In this document: in pieces, positions 8,678 through 16,970 of the stretch | Position numbering within the stretch: position 1 is the first letter of the stretch | How the letters are laid out: the number at the start of each line of letters is the position of its first letter | Source of the DNA: Lachnospiraceae bacterium | GTDB lineage: Bacteria > Bacillota > Clostridia > Lachnospirales > Lachnospiraceae | Direction: 5' to 3' | Length of the DNA: 64,000 bases | Assembly: GCA_022794265.1 (NCBI GenBank) | Contig: JAAWEK010000020.1 | Span: forward strand, 25,977 to 89,976 | Notes under the pieces: model-generated | Databases searched by the model: none | What the model saw: only the letters and a program-made list of their open reading frames with translations | What the model was told of the DNA's origin: nothing | Translations under genes and position numbers: made by a program

Positions 8678-9898
8678 TTAACTCTCTGGCACTGGCTGCA
8701 ATTTCTCAACCAGCTGCCCTTCTTTCAGTCTCAGAACCGCCAGGGCAATGATTGCCCCATGATCAAATGCAAGTCCCCGGGACCATAGCATCTTTACTTC
8801 ACCGGCTCCCGGCATATATCCGTTGTTTTCTATTTGCAGCAATGCGGTTAAAACCTGCTCTCTATTTTCCTGCTCCGCAGTTAACGTTAACTTATATAAC
8901 CGTATTTTTTCTGTTTCCCATTGCTCCCGGATTCTTTTTCTCTCCATTACCTCCAGTACATCCGATTCTTCAAATCCGGTTTCTGTCAGATTCATCTCAA
9001 ACCATGCCGCATCCGCAGCATCATCACCGGATACTATGTGTAATTGATTTGATTCCGCCAAAGCCATAAATGCGGAAGACATGACCCAGCCCCGTTCGTC
9101 CCTGTCCGGTCGGCTGAACACCTGAAGTTGCTGCAACATTACATTTTCGATTCCCGTTTCCTCTTTCAGTTCACGGTATGCCGCCTCTTCTACCGTTTCG
9201 TTTTTCTCTACAAATCCCCCCGGAACGGCCCAGCAGCCCTTATAAGGATCTGCTCCACGCCGAATCAGCAGGACGGAAATCTTTTTTTCCGGCTTCCTTG
9301 TGGAAAATACCACAATATCAGCCGCCACTGAAGGACAATCATATTTTTTCTTTTTATACGAAGTATTTCCATAAATTTTTATCTGACACTTTTCCATTGC
9401 ATTCAGGGCATTTACATGACTTTCCGGCGTCACCCCTGCACAACATCCGGCATCCACGGATATAACTGCTTCCGGAAAAAATGCCTTTAATATCATTGCA
9501 TTGGATATCACACAGATATCTGTACAAAGCCCGCATAGTTCAATTTCCAGTTCATTTGTATCGGATATCTCTCCTGCAGTTTTTCGGATAACCTCTGGTA
9601 AATCGGCTGAACCGAATGTATTCTTATTCACAATAACGGAACCATTGGTATCCAGTGCTTCATCAATTTCAATCCCCGGCGTTCCTTCTATACAATGTGC
9701 CACCGGAAGATTTTTCCCTTCCTGTGTTTCCAAATAATCTCCGGTATGGGTATCTTTTGTAAATATAATCTCAATTCCCTGTTTTTTATAATCTTTTATC
9801 TTCTTTGCTACCGGATAAACAATGTCTAACGCTTCCTTTGTCCCCAGAGAACCGTCAATAAAATCTTTCTGCATATCTACTACAATTAAAATCTTCAT
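8678..9898 (-). CDS. Fused isochorismatase/nicotinamidase-like hydrolase and Nudix hydrolase
   Basis: 406 residues from the ATG at 9898, which has AAGGA 8 bases upstream; a Met 7 codons earlier is the alternative. The N-terminal half is a cysteine hydrolase: V-D-M-Q-K-D-F-I-D at the start, a candidate Lys in V-N-K-N-T-F, and the nucleophile region G-L-C-T-D-I-C-V, giving the D-K-C triad of nicotinamidases. The C-terminal half carries a Nudix box, G-G-F-V-E-K then R-E-L-K-E-E-T-G, and a tail similar to ADP-ribose-type or NrtR-type Nudix proteins. A joint role in NAD turnover or salvage (nicotinamide to nicotinate plus a nucleotide diphosphate hydrolase) is inferred. It could also clear other pyridine or ribosyl compounds. 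Confidence 0.82.
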   Translation of the reverse strand: MKILIVVDMQKDFIDGSLGTKEALDIVYPVAKKIKDYKKQGIEIIFTKDTHTGDYLETQEGKNLPVAHCIEGTPGIEIDEALDTNGSVIVNKNTFGSADLPEVIRKTAGEISDTNELEIELCGLCTDICVISNAMILKAFFPEAVISVDAGCCAGVTPESHVNALNAMEKCQIKIYGNTSYKKKKYDCPSVAADIVVFSTRKPEKKISVLLIRRGADPYKGCWAVPGGFVEKNETVEEAAYRELKEETGIENVMLQQLQVFSRPDRDERGWVMSSAFMALAESNQLHIVSGDDAADAAWFEMNLTETGFEESDVLEVMERKRIREQWETEKIRLYKLTLTAEQENREQVLTALLQIENNGYMPGAGEVKMLWSRGLAFDHGAIIALAVLRLKEGQLVEKLQPVPES

Positions 9899-10012
9899 TA
9901 ATTCATTCCTTCTTTCCAATAGTATTCGTTATTCTATTTACGATATTATCCATGTATTATAAGAACGATACCATTATTTATTTTTACCGTCAACGATAAT
10001 TATAAAAAACCC

Positions 10013-10041
10013 TTGCATTTTATTCCGTTTTCCTCTATAAT
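10013..10041 (+). promoter_or_regulatory. Promoter of first tRNA-Lys
   Basis: TTGCAT (10013-10018), 17-bp spacer, TATAAT (10036-10041), 14 bp before the tRNA. Confidence 0.75.
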
Positions 10042-10055
10042 ATCCAAAGCATTCC

Positions 10056-10128
10056 GCGCGACTAGCTCAGTTGGTAGAGCACCTGACTCTTAATCAGGGT
10101 GTCCAGGGTTCGAACCCCTGGTCGCGCA
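10056..10128 (+). tRNA. tRNA-Lys (anticodon CTT), copy 1
   Basis: 73 nt without an encoded CCA. The 7-bp acceptor GCGCGAC/GTCGCGC has discriminator A. The anticodon loop is CTCTTAA, so the anticodon is CTT. The T-arm contains GTTCGAACC. Identical to the second copy 150 bp downstream. Only a weak A/T-rich dyad follows it. Confidence 0.95.
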
Positions 10129-10155
10129 TTGACTAAAAACTTTTTTAAAAAAAGC

Positions 10156-10184
10156 TTGCATTTTTACATTTTTTGATATATAAT
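10156..10184 (+). promoter_or_regulatory. Promoter of second tRNA-Lys
   Basis: TTGCAT (10156-10161), 17-bp spacer, TATAAT (10179-10184). The second copy has its own promoter that resembles the first. Confidence 0.7.
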
Positions 10185-10205
10185 GATTTTCGCATTAAAA
10201 AACAT

Positions 10206-10278
10206 GCGCGACTAGCTCAGTTGGTAGAGCACCTGACTCTTAATCAGGGTGTCCAGGGTTCGAACCCCTGGTCGCGCA
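10206..10278 (+). tRNA. tRNA-Lys (anticodon CTT), copy 2, prophage attachment gene
   Basis: Sequence identical to copy 1. From the first base of the anticodon loop (10237) onward it is also identical to the attR repeat at 18979. The 5' part is therefore chromosomal and the 3' part either chromosomal or phage-borne, so the gene remains intact after integration. Confidence 0.95.
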
Positions 10279-10330
10279 CTAGAAGTACCAGTTTTGAAGA
10301 CGCAAGAGCTTCGGGGCAGGTGCTTTTTTT
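10237..10330 (+). repeat. attL: 94-bp direct repeat
   Basis: Runs from the first base of the tRNA-Lys anticodon loop through the tRNA 3' end and its terminator. Perfect match to 18979-19072. The first 42 bases also match tRNA-Lys copy 1 (10087-10128), so that copy is a possible secondary site. Confidence 0.92.
10284..10330 (+). terminator. tRNA-Lys terminator carried within the att repeat
   Basis: AGTACC pairs with GGTGCT, then after a 2x2 internal loop TTTTGAAG pairs with CTTCGGGG (four G-U pairs), with a 9-nt loop, followed by seven Ts. The same structure is repeated at the attR side. Confidence 0.8.
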
Positions 10331-10910
10331 GATTTAAAGTATTAACGTGTTAAAATTCTTAGAATAATGCCCGTTTCACTAAGTTTTTTTTCGTCTGTTT
10401 TTCCCAGTATTTACAAGGCTTACATTGATTTTTCATATGTATTTTCAGACCACGTATTACAAGAACGTGGTCTGGATTTCATTTGGAATTATTTTTGTAA
10501 AAATTTTATCTATCAGATTGATGTTTTTGGTAGTGAAATTGATTATTCTGATTTCATTATTACCCTGTTATTAAAATAACATTTGTTCGCAAAAATAAAA
10601 AAAGCCCTAATAGGCAAATTTTTAAACATTGAATTCTTCCTCTAACAGACTTTATCTTTTTTCAATAACCTTCACCTGATCTCCTGTTCCAGACACAGAG
10701 GGGGTAGCAACCCCCCTCAAAATAATAAAGATAACATTATGCATAACATGGATAAGTCCAAAAAGCGGACTAATCCACGTTACACACAACGTTATCTTTA
10801 CTATTTTTCACCCCCCCTGCTCTTACTTATTTTTTTTCATAAAAAACAAAATTGAAAATTCGATATGTATTATCAAGAGATTTACTTTATTGAAGGATTT
10901 TCACTATTGT
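10331..10910. other. Prophage noncoding region
   Basis: A stretch of 580 bp with no convincing gene. A 70-codon rightward frame (10367-10579) lacks a ribosome-binding site. It contains a perfect 10-bp dyad with a 9-nt loop (10446-10455 / 10465-10474), a weak leftward terminator-like element near 10590-10612, and the dense hairpin cluster listed separately. In filamentous phages the equivalent intergenic region holds replication origins and the packaging signal. Confidence 0.6.
10698..10800. other. Hairpin cluster, candidate phage replication origin or packaging region
   Basis: Several structures are visible directly. A GC-rich 7-bp stem (GAGGGGG with CCCCCTC) spans 10698-10718. An outer 10-bp stem pairs 10726-10735 with 10791-10800. 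Nested inside it are the palindrome TTATGCATAA (10737-10746) and an imperfect 10-bp stem (10750-10759 with 10767-10776, one mismatch) with a 7-nt loop. Such nested hairpins downstream of the last leftward gene match the place and look of filamentous-phage origins. The nick site cannot be assigned. Confidence 0.5.
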
Positions 10911-11096
10911 TTATTTCTTGTATTGGCAATCCGGAACACGGCCTTTTTTTATTTTTACGAACGAACGTTTTTTAATAACAGGATAAGTTTTGTGATGCAG
11001 ACGAACAACCAATTTAACTACCAAAAACATCAACCTTATAACTAAAATTATAGCCAAAAACTGACCAAACATATAAGCAATGTACATATTAATCAC
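10911..11096 (-). CDS. Small phage membrane protein with basic tail, unknown
   Basis: 61 residues. One long hydrophobic helix (about 5-32) is followed by a strongly basic tail rich in K and R, topology probably N-out, C-in. It is the last gene of the leftward phage operon, 8 bp after the 72-aa gene. An AAAGAG-like site precedes the ATG. Size and charge resemble minor virion or assembly proteins of filamentous phages, but no family can be named. Confidence 0.5.
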   Translation of the reverse strand: MINMYIAYMFGQFLAIILVIRLMFLVVKLVVRLHHKTYPVIKKRSFVKIKKGRVPDCQYKK

Positions 11097-11104
11097 TCTT
11101 TCTT

Positions 11105-11323
11105 TTACTTTTCTAATTCTTCAATATTCTCCTTTACCCATTGTTTTGCAGCCTCTAGCGAATCTGCAGTTCCTAAAACATCTCCACAATACGACTCAAT
11201 CGTGTAAAGTGTACCTTTTTCTCCTACACAATGAATAATAACCCAACCAAATCCGTCAATATATGCACATGTCTTTTCTCCTAACGAATCAGTTTTTGAA
11301 CTATCATAATACCATATTGCCAT
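11105..11323 (-). CDS. Small hypothetical phage protein
   Basis: 72 residues, acidic, soluble, with an aromatic N-terminus (M-A-I-W-Y-Y-D) and a helical C-terminus ending A-A-K-Q-W-V-K-E-N-I-E-E-L. An AGGAGG site precedes the ATG. It sits between the integrase and the small membrane protein. The compact beta-strands then helix pattern could suit a small regulatory or DNA-mimic protein, but function is unknown. Confidence 0.5.
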   Translation of the reverse strand: MAIWYYDSSKTDSLGEKTCAYIDGFGWVIIHCVGEKGTLYTIESYCGDVLGTADSLEAAKQWVKENIEELEK

Positions 11324-11340
11324 AACTTAATTTGACCTCC

Positions 11341-12255
11341 TTATTTATTATAATTATTAAAAAATATACTATCCAATTTATATATGGGATAACGGTTTAT
11401 TAAATATTGACTACTGATATGTAAATAATTCTGTGTAATATTATAATCTGAATGACCAAGTAATATCCTTAGATTCTCCATGGAACCGCCACCCATGACA
11501 AAGCTGGTTGCAAAAGTATGCCGGAGTAAATGAGGATGAATTCTTTCTAATCCTGGTACTTTTTTCAACTTCCTAAATATATTCTTTATAGCATTTTCTG
11601 TAATCCGGCTCATGCTCCGACTCCGAGTATCATACATTACAAACAAAGATTTACTTAAATTATTTATATTTATATACCGTAAAAGCGCCAGTGAAAGTAA
11701 CTCTGGCAGAGGAAGAACCCGCGATTTATTATTTTTTGAATTTCTTATAATAACTAAATTATCAATTATATTTATATCATTTACATTCAGGTTAATAACC
11801 TCACTCCGGCGCAATCCGCAATCCAACATCAAGTGAATCATTATAAAATTCCTTAATCCCGTTTTCTGCAAATCAAATTGTTCATCCACCAAATTAACTT
11901 CTTTAACTGACAAAGGAATTATAACCTTTTCATCATTCTTTGGATATTTTATCTTACTGGTTATATCTTCATCCATGTAATTTTCATCTACCAGATAATT
12001 AACAAAGACTTTTACAGGACGGCAATAAGTTCTTATTGTTGTATTTTTTACCCCTTTATTTCTTAAATTATAGATATAATTTATATAATTCCGGCGTGTA
12101 AGCTGCAAAATTGATACATCATTATGCTTTAGTTTTATATAATCACGAAAATTAATCAAACAAACATTATAATAATCAATTGTCTTTTTTTCACAATAAC
12201 TCTTTTTTTCTTCAATAAATATATCAATTAATTCATCAATATTATAATCCTTCAT
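11341..12255 (-). CDS. int: Tyrosine recombinase (phage integrase)
   Basis: 304 residues from the ATG at 12255, with GGTGA 5 bases upstream; in-frame Mets at 12267 and 12309 would extend deeper into rep. A SAM-like core-binding domain comes first (about 1-90), then the catalytic domain with G-L-R-R-S-E, H-P-H-L-L-R-H-T-F-A, L-G-H-S and the nucleophile in Q-N-Y-L-H. The R-H-R-H-Y set is complete, so it should be active. It lies next to attL and is the expected agent for integration at the tRNA-Lys anticodon loop. It overlaps the 3' end of rep by 14 bp. Confidence 0.93.
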   Translation of the reverse strand: MKDYNIDELIDIFIEEKKSYCEKKTIDYYNVCLINFRDYIKLKHNDVSILQLTRRNYINYIYNLRNKGVKNTTIRTYCRPVKVFVNYLVDENYMDEDITSKIKYPKNDEKVIIPLSVKEVNLVDEQFDLQKTGLRNFIMIHLMLDCGLRRSEVINLNVNDINIIDNLVIIRNSKNNKSRVLPLPELLSLALLRYININNLSKSLFVMYDTRSRSMSRITENAIKNIFRKLKKVPGLERIHPHLLRHTFATSFVMGGGSMENLRILLGHSDYNITQNYLHISSQYLINRYPIYKLDSIFFNNYNK

Positions 12256-13801
12256 ACATTTCACCATCACTTTCACTAACCACAATATACGATGGCCGAT
12301 TATCTTCAATTACCGAAGAAAAATCAGCATGATTTAATAACCGTTTTTTCTTTTCTTTATATTGTTTCATATTATGGATATCATTATCATTCAATCGAAG
12401 TAAAGCAGCCGCACAATCATGTATAACATCATTATCGTTCAATCCATTTACATATAACGAATATGTTACCGCTCCATGTAACATTCTATGCTTTACCAGT
12501 TCCTTATTCAGATTTCTTGAATATATTCTTGTAAGTTTCAAATGCTTTGGTGTCGTGCAGCAAACATCTATCATTTTGCAGCTCCTCAACATTTTCCAAA
12601 ACATACAATAATCACATCTGGATTTATTTGTATCGCCAGTTCTGCTAACAAGACGCAGCGTATCATGTGTTAAATACTCTGTTATCAATTTCCGATTATC
12701 CATATACGTATATATTCTTTTACAAACGCCATATTTACTGTTATCTTTTAAATCCAACAGATTATATGATTTGCTAGACTTTCTAGTCGTCTGGTACTCA
12801 ACATTTGTTATCAAAGTTATTCTTGGCGTTAAAAAATCCGCTAGCTTATGAATTGTATTATCACTATAATTTTCAGGATTATCAATAATCACTTGACACT
12901 TTAATTTATACATTTCATTTTTTCCCCATAATAAATAATAGTTAAGTCTGGCAACATCGACATAATTCCAACTTTTTCGTTTATAACATTCTTCATATAG
13001 ATATTTGTCATAATCCGATATCATGCCTTGCTCATGCCAAATAGAAATAAACCAAGGTTTATATCCCATTTCCACTACTTCCTTACTTTTTAAATAAATC
13101 CTGACAAACACTTTATCACTGCGTTTTCCAAGACAAATATAATCATTCTCATATTCATCACAAGGTTTAAATTGATATTGATAACTGACACGCTTAAATC
13201 GACTTACCTGCATTTGTGCAAAATTATCAATCCGAAAAAACTGGCTAGGATTCTGCAGATAATTTGAATGCCAACAATAATCTACCCGGTTTTCCTTAAC
13301 TTCCAATATTTTAATACCAAACATATCAAGAATGTACTTTACTACTTTATAGCTAAGCTCAAATGTCGGAACAACCCCCATACACCACAATGGACAACTG
13401 CGAAGCTGAACAATAATTTCACTGGTTACAGATGCACCACCCTGGGATTTGGGTACAACATCCGCAAAAAATATATCAAACATATCCGGACATTCCAGAC
13501 AATACTTATAATATCCGGCAAAACGAAAAGGCATAAAATTAAAAACATATGGTAAATCTGAAATAACAAAAGGTTCAAAAGAACCATAATCCAAATTATC
13601 ATATCTTTTCAAAAATTCACGAAAACGAAGAACCTTTAAATCCACAGAATCAACCGTAAAGTTCCCATCCAGTTTGATACTATAGTAAAAAGTATCTATA
13701 TTATGAATAAATTTATTTTGCTTTTTCTTAAAAACCACCGCATCTATTTCATTTTCAATTAACGATACGATAATAACCACATCCCAAAATTTATTTTCCA
13801 T
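12242..13801 (-). CDS. Rolling-circle replication initiation protein (Rep, pII-like)
   Basis: 519 residues. The centre has the pattern R-V-D-Y-C-W-H-S-N-Y-L-Q-N, seen in Rep_trans-like replication initiators of Firmicutes plasmids and inovirus-like elements, followed by aromatic and basic segments and V-D-V-A-R-L-N-Y-Y. A nicking Tyr cannot be fixed by eye. The position between Zot and integrase, and the hairpin cluster downstream, support a role in initiating rolling-circle replication of the phage genome. It overlaps zot by 11 bp. Confidence 0.75.
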   Translation of the reverse strand: MENKFWDVVIIVSLIENEIDAVVFKKKQNKFIHNIDTFYYSIKLDGNFTVDSVDLKVLRFREFLKRYDNLDYGSFEPFVISDLPYVFNFMPFRFAGYYKYCLECPDMFDIFFADVVPKSQGGASVTSEIIVQLRSCPLWCMGVVPTFELSYKVVKYILDMFGIKILEVKENRVDYCWHSNYLQNPSQFFRIDNFAQMQVSRFKRVSYQYQFKPCDEYENDYICLGKRSDKVFVRIYLKSKEVVEMGYKPWFISIWHEQGMISDYDKYLYEECYKRKSWNYVDVARLNYYLLWGKNEMYKLKCQVIIDNPENYSDNTIHKLADFLTPRITLITNVEYQTTRKSSKSYNLLDLKDNSKYGVCKRIYTYMDNRKLITEYLTHDTLRLVSRTGDTNKSRCDYCMFWKMLRSCKMIDVCCTTPKHLKLTRIYSRNLNKELVKHRMLHGAVTYSLYVNGLNDNDVIHDCAAALLRLNDNDIHNMKQYKEKKKRLLNHADFSSVIEDNRPSYIVVSESDGEMYEGL

Positions 13802-14645
13802 TTACTGTAACATTTATATCACGATCAGTATTATATTTTGTAATTTGCTCCCCACGAGGAACATATCTTGTTTTGCTTAACTTTTTAACAATTTTATATG
13901 TATCAAAAGAATTTCTTAAATCATCATCCTGAATGTAAAACCAAACTTTTCGCAATTTCTGCTTATCAATGGTACCATCCTCTTTCAGTTTAATCTGATA
14001 TTTACGAACTATCACCAGACAACCAAAAAAACAGATTGGCTTTAACAAAAAATACGTCTGTTCACGAATTGGTTTGGCCAAACGCGTAAAACATTGTGTT
14101 GTAAATATAAACATTTTTCGTTGTTTCCGCTGTTGCGTCAGCTGCTCAATTAATTCAATTGGAAAATCTTTGCTTGCTGCACTGTTAAACCAGTTTTGAC
14201 ATTCATCAACAACATCAATTTCACCATATTGCCCATTTGTAAAAGTCATCAAGTCATATGCATTTTTAATTTGCGAATCCTCTGCTTTATAAAAAAAATT
14301 TGTCTTAACAATAACCCTTGGAAATCTCTTTTTATAATCTCTTAGCAGCCATGCAACTGTTGTTGTTTTTCCACTTCCCTGCATTCCTTCAACGACGTGA
14401 ACTCCATAATCGGTAAAAAAATTTGGATTTTTTAAAAATAAATCATCCGCAAAACGCTTTGGAAAATAAAAGAACAATCTTATAAAGAAATTTTCTTTTT
14501 TGGGCAAGGGAAATTCACGCTTAATAAAACGTTTTCCTTTAATTAAATTAATAATCACAAAGTATAACGTACTTAAAATAAATGGAGAAAGTATTATAAA
14601 TATCCATTTAACAAAGAAAATAATACAACTTATTAGTAATTGCAT
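13791..14645 (-). CDS. zot: Zot-family assembly ATPase (filamentous phage pI-like)
   Basis: 284 residues from the ATG at 14645, chosen because GGAGG sits 5 bases before it; an open frame extends 16 codons further but runs through a GC-rich hairpin. Two close N-terminal membrane helices (about 4-34) are followed by a P-loop ATPase: Walker A G-M-Q-G-S-G-K-T (about 87-94), Walker B with E-I-D-V-V-D-E (about 142-148), then a conserved Q-Q-R-K-Q-R segment. Zot/pI proteins drive extrusion of the filament through the host membrane. This is the diagnostic inovirus gene of the element. Confidence 0.88.
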   Translation of the reverse strand: MQLLISCIIFFVKWIFIILSPFILSTLYFVIINLIKGKRFIKREFPLPKKENFFIRLFFYFPKRFADDLFLKNPNFFTDYGVHVVEGMQGSGKTTTVAWLLRDYKKRFPRVIVKTNFFYKAEDSQIKNAYDLMTFTNGQYGEIDVVDECQNWFNSAASKDFPIELIEQLTQQRKQRKMFIFTTQCFTRLAKPIREQTYFLLKPICFFGCLVIVRKYQIKLKEDGTIDKQKLRKVWFYIQDDDLRNSFDTYKIVKKLSKTRYVPRGEQITKYNTDRDINVTVNGK

Positions 14646-14658
14646 ATAAACCTCCAAC

Positions 14659-14692
14659 TGCGCGCGGGGTTCCGGGAACCCTTCCGCGCGCA
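14659..14692. repeat. GC-rich hairpin directly before zot
   Basis: A perfect 9-bp stem (14659-14667 with 14684-14692) encloses a second 5-bp stem (GGTTC 14668-14672 with GAACC 14676-14680). It stands out in an otherwise very AT-rich element and ends two bases from the zot ribosome-binding site. It could control zot expression, stabilise an mRNA end, or serve as a packaging signal in the ssDNA. Confidence 0.7.
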
Positions 14693-14700
14693 TATATCTA

Positions 14701-14970
14701 TTATTTTAATAAAATTATCTCTATTACAGCTTTTGTTACTGACCAGAATAACGATATAAAGAATACAGAAAGCGTAAAACCTGTCAAAATCAATATCATA
14801 TTAATTGGCAGAAAATAACCAACACTTCCAAAAAACTTAACTATTACATCAATAACATTTGACAACCAGGAAGCAAGCGTATCGATTCCCTCAATTGCAA
14901 AATCCGGAATGAATATCAACAATCCTTTCCCTAAGCCGAGTAAAACCTGAATAATTAAATCTGTAATCAT
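14701..14970 (-). CDS. Two-helix phage membrane protein (pVI-like)
   Basis: 89 residues from the ATG at 14970; a Met 10 codons earlier overlaps the upstream gene. Hydrophobic segments lie at about 4-22 and 56-86, separated by an amphipathic stretch. Placement directly after the long pIII-like gene and before zot matches gene VI of filamentous phages, whose small membrane protein caps the virion with pIII. The call rests on position, size and topology, not on sequence similarity. Confidence 0.6.
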   Translation of the reverse strand: MITDLIIQVLLGLGKGLLIFIPDFAIEGIDTLASWLSNVIDVIVKFFGSVGYFLPINMILILTGFTLSVFFISLFWSVTKAVIEIILLK

Positions 14971-14974
14971 ATTA

Positions 14975-16906
14975 TCACTTTCTTTCGCTAAATTTATCAT
15001 AAGCCATTGAATACGTTGTGTAGCCCCTTAACATTCGCGGAATCGAATTCAGGAACCAGCGACCCCACACATATAATGAAAAAAAACCAGTAACAATTCG
15101 AACCAGACCAATAATTGATACATTCATGTTATAAATTGGTTTTTCAAAATCTTTAAAATCAATAACCGTTACATTTCCAACACTTTTAAAATAGGGAACG
15201 GAAGATGCACCCAGATAAAGGGTTACTTTAGGCGCCTCCTGGGATACAATATTGGATACAGAAGTTACAGAATCAAACAAACCTTTAACACTTTGTATCG
15301 TATGCATCACCGGAATATTATCACTAAAAATACTTAAATCTACTGATTTAGGAACAAATAATATCTTTAATCCTTCCTTAACACCATCCACAACCTCTGA
15401 TGAAATTCTTATAACTGCATTTTGTATGTTAACCAGGCAATTATGAATCAGTTCCAGTATTCCTTTAAAAAAATTATACATGGCACTTGGCAGACCAGTT
15501 ATTCCATCAATTATATCTGCAATTCCTTCAACTATAACGGTTAATGTTCCCGCAAATGCATCAAAAATTGTACGGGGCAGTGATTTAATTGCTGATGAAA
15601 TTGAAGAACCGGTATTTTCAATTGAACCAATTACATCTGCATTTGCTTTTGCAACAATATCTGCAATATCATCTGATGTAGTTAACTCATCCTGTAACCG
15701 GCTTTGTATCGTTTCTAATGTGCCAAGACCAACTTTTAAATCAGAATTTCCCAAAGTAATCCCGGCAAGAGCAGAGGAACTGGCCGCGAGACTGGTTATA
15801 TCAACCCTATTTGATTTAGAAATACAAACTACCTTTTCATCAATTAACGCATAAAAATTAACTATAGTTGTTTCCTGTTTTTCTGCAGGTGAAACTATAT
15901 AACATTTATCAAAATCAGAACCTACCGTTACGTTTTGAGACCTGAAATAAGTTTCTACACGCTCTGTATCACAAAAATTAATAGAATTCAAATAATAATT
16001 TGACTTTATATCACTTTTTGACTTTGGACCTAATGACCAGAACCTACCATAACCAAAAGAAGAAAAACTTCCGGAATCCATTAAATCTGCAAAAGAAATT
16101 CGACCAGAATTATAAGTTGATATCAAACCGGAAAATCCATTTATATCTGTAAAACGTGAAATAGCATACCCGGATGAAGAAGGTCCAAAAAGATAAACAT
16201 AATCAGTCTGCAAGGGAAGAACAAAATACTTTTTATTTTCAGAATCATAACCACAAAAATAAAATGATTTTGACGAAAAACAAGATAAAAATTGTTCATA
16301 AGAAATTGTACCTGCAGTCTCTGCCCAAAAATCCGCAAATGCTACATAGGGCAGATTACCAGGTGTTTCCTGAACTCCCTTAGCTTTTAAAATATAATTC
16401 ATACATTCCCGCATCATACGTGAAATAGTAATCCCACCATCTGTAAAAATCTTAAATTCACTATCTGGTGAATAATAATAATCAACAATTGATTTAATGG
16501 ATTTATAACCATCCTCTGTTAAAACTGATGATGCATCAAATGCCCAGGAAAATGCTTCAACCATATCATTACCAAATTCCTGAATATCGCTCAAAGTAAT
16601 CTTACACCATGGTTTTCCAAAATAAACATCATCCGGCCCTACATTTTCTACAATATAAAGAATTTCACGCCAGTCAGGAAACCATACCTTACAACTTTCA
16701 ACAAGACTAGCAATGCTACTTCTTCCATTTTCTGCACGATATCCATTCTCAGCCAAAACAACAGAAAACATAGTTTCCAAACCAACTGAAATAACATCCG
16801 TGAAATCCATGCCATACACTTTAACCTGTGTCGCATGATATAAAGATGATGTCAACAAGGTAATCATCAATACAACAGCAATTAACTTAAAAAATTTTTT
16901 TTTCAA
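14975..16906 (-). CDS. Long secreted and membrane-anchored phage protein (pIII/adsorption-like)
   Basis: 643 residues with a TTG start and GGAGGTAA 7-10 bases upstream. A signal peptide (about 1-27) is followed by a large extracytoplasmic region with several Cys, a helical stretch (about 400-470) and a C-terminal hydrophobic helix (about 605-625) with a short basic tail. This is the architecture of filamentous-phage adsorption proteins: export signal, receptor-facing body, membrane anchor. Its place after the coat genes and terminator agrees. The primary sequence shows no known receptor-binding module, as expected for a fast-evolving host-range protein. Confidence 0.65.
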   Translation of the reverse strand: MKKKFFKLIAVVLMITLLTSSLYHATQVKVYGMDFTDVISVGLETMFSVVLAENGYRAENGRSSIASLVESCKVWFPDWREILYIVENVGPDDVYFGKPWCKITLSDIQEFGNDMVEAFSWAFDASSVLTEDGYKSIKSIVDYYYSPDSEFKIFTDGGITISRMMRECMNYILKAKGVQETPGNLPYVAFADFWAETAGTISYEQFLSCFSSKSFYFCGYDSENKKYFVLPLQTDYVYLFGPSSSGYAISRFTDINGFSGLISTYNSGRISFADLMDSGSFSSFGYGRFWSLGPKSKSDIKSNYYLNSINFCDTERVETYFRSQNVTVGSDFDKCYIVSPAEKQETTIVNFYALIDEKVVCISKSNRVDITSLAASSSALAGITLGNSDLKVGLGTLETIQSRLQDELTTSDDIADIVAKANADVIGSIENTGSSISSAIKSLPRTIFDAFAGTLTVIVEGIADIIDGITGLPSAMYNFFKGILELIHNCLVNIQNAVIRISSEVVDGVKEGLKILFVPKSVDLSIFSDNIPVMHTIQSVKGLFDSVTSVSNIVSQEAPKVTLYLGASSVPYFKSVGNVTVIDFKDFEKPIYNMNVSIIGLVRIVTGFFSLYVWGRWFLNSIPRMLRGYTTYSMAYDKFSERK

Positions 16907-16923
16907 TTATCATTACCTCCTAA

Positions 16924-16959
16924 AAAAAGAGCCACACCGTAATCAGTGCAGCTCTTTTG
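16924..16959 (-). terminator. Terminator after the major coat gene
   Basis: A 10-bp stem (two G-U pairs) with an 8-nt loop is followed on the minus strand by a T-run at 16928-16922. A strong terminator directly after the coat gene is a classic filamentous-phage feature, giving high coat and low downstream expression. Confidence 0.8.
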
Positions 16960-16970
16960 ACGCATAACCT

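Noticed and set aside
10056-10278. Insertion sequence or transposon near the tRNA pair
   Set aside because: No transposase and no terminal inverted repeats; the tandem tRNAs and phage repeat explain the structure.
10367-10579. 70-codon rightward open frame in the phage noncoding region
   Set aside because: No ribosome-binding site before the ATG, low-complexity composition rich in F, Y and I as random AT-rich sequence gives, and a perfect 10-bp dyad lies within it.
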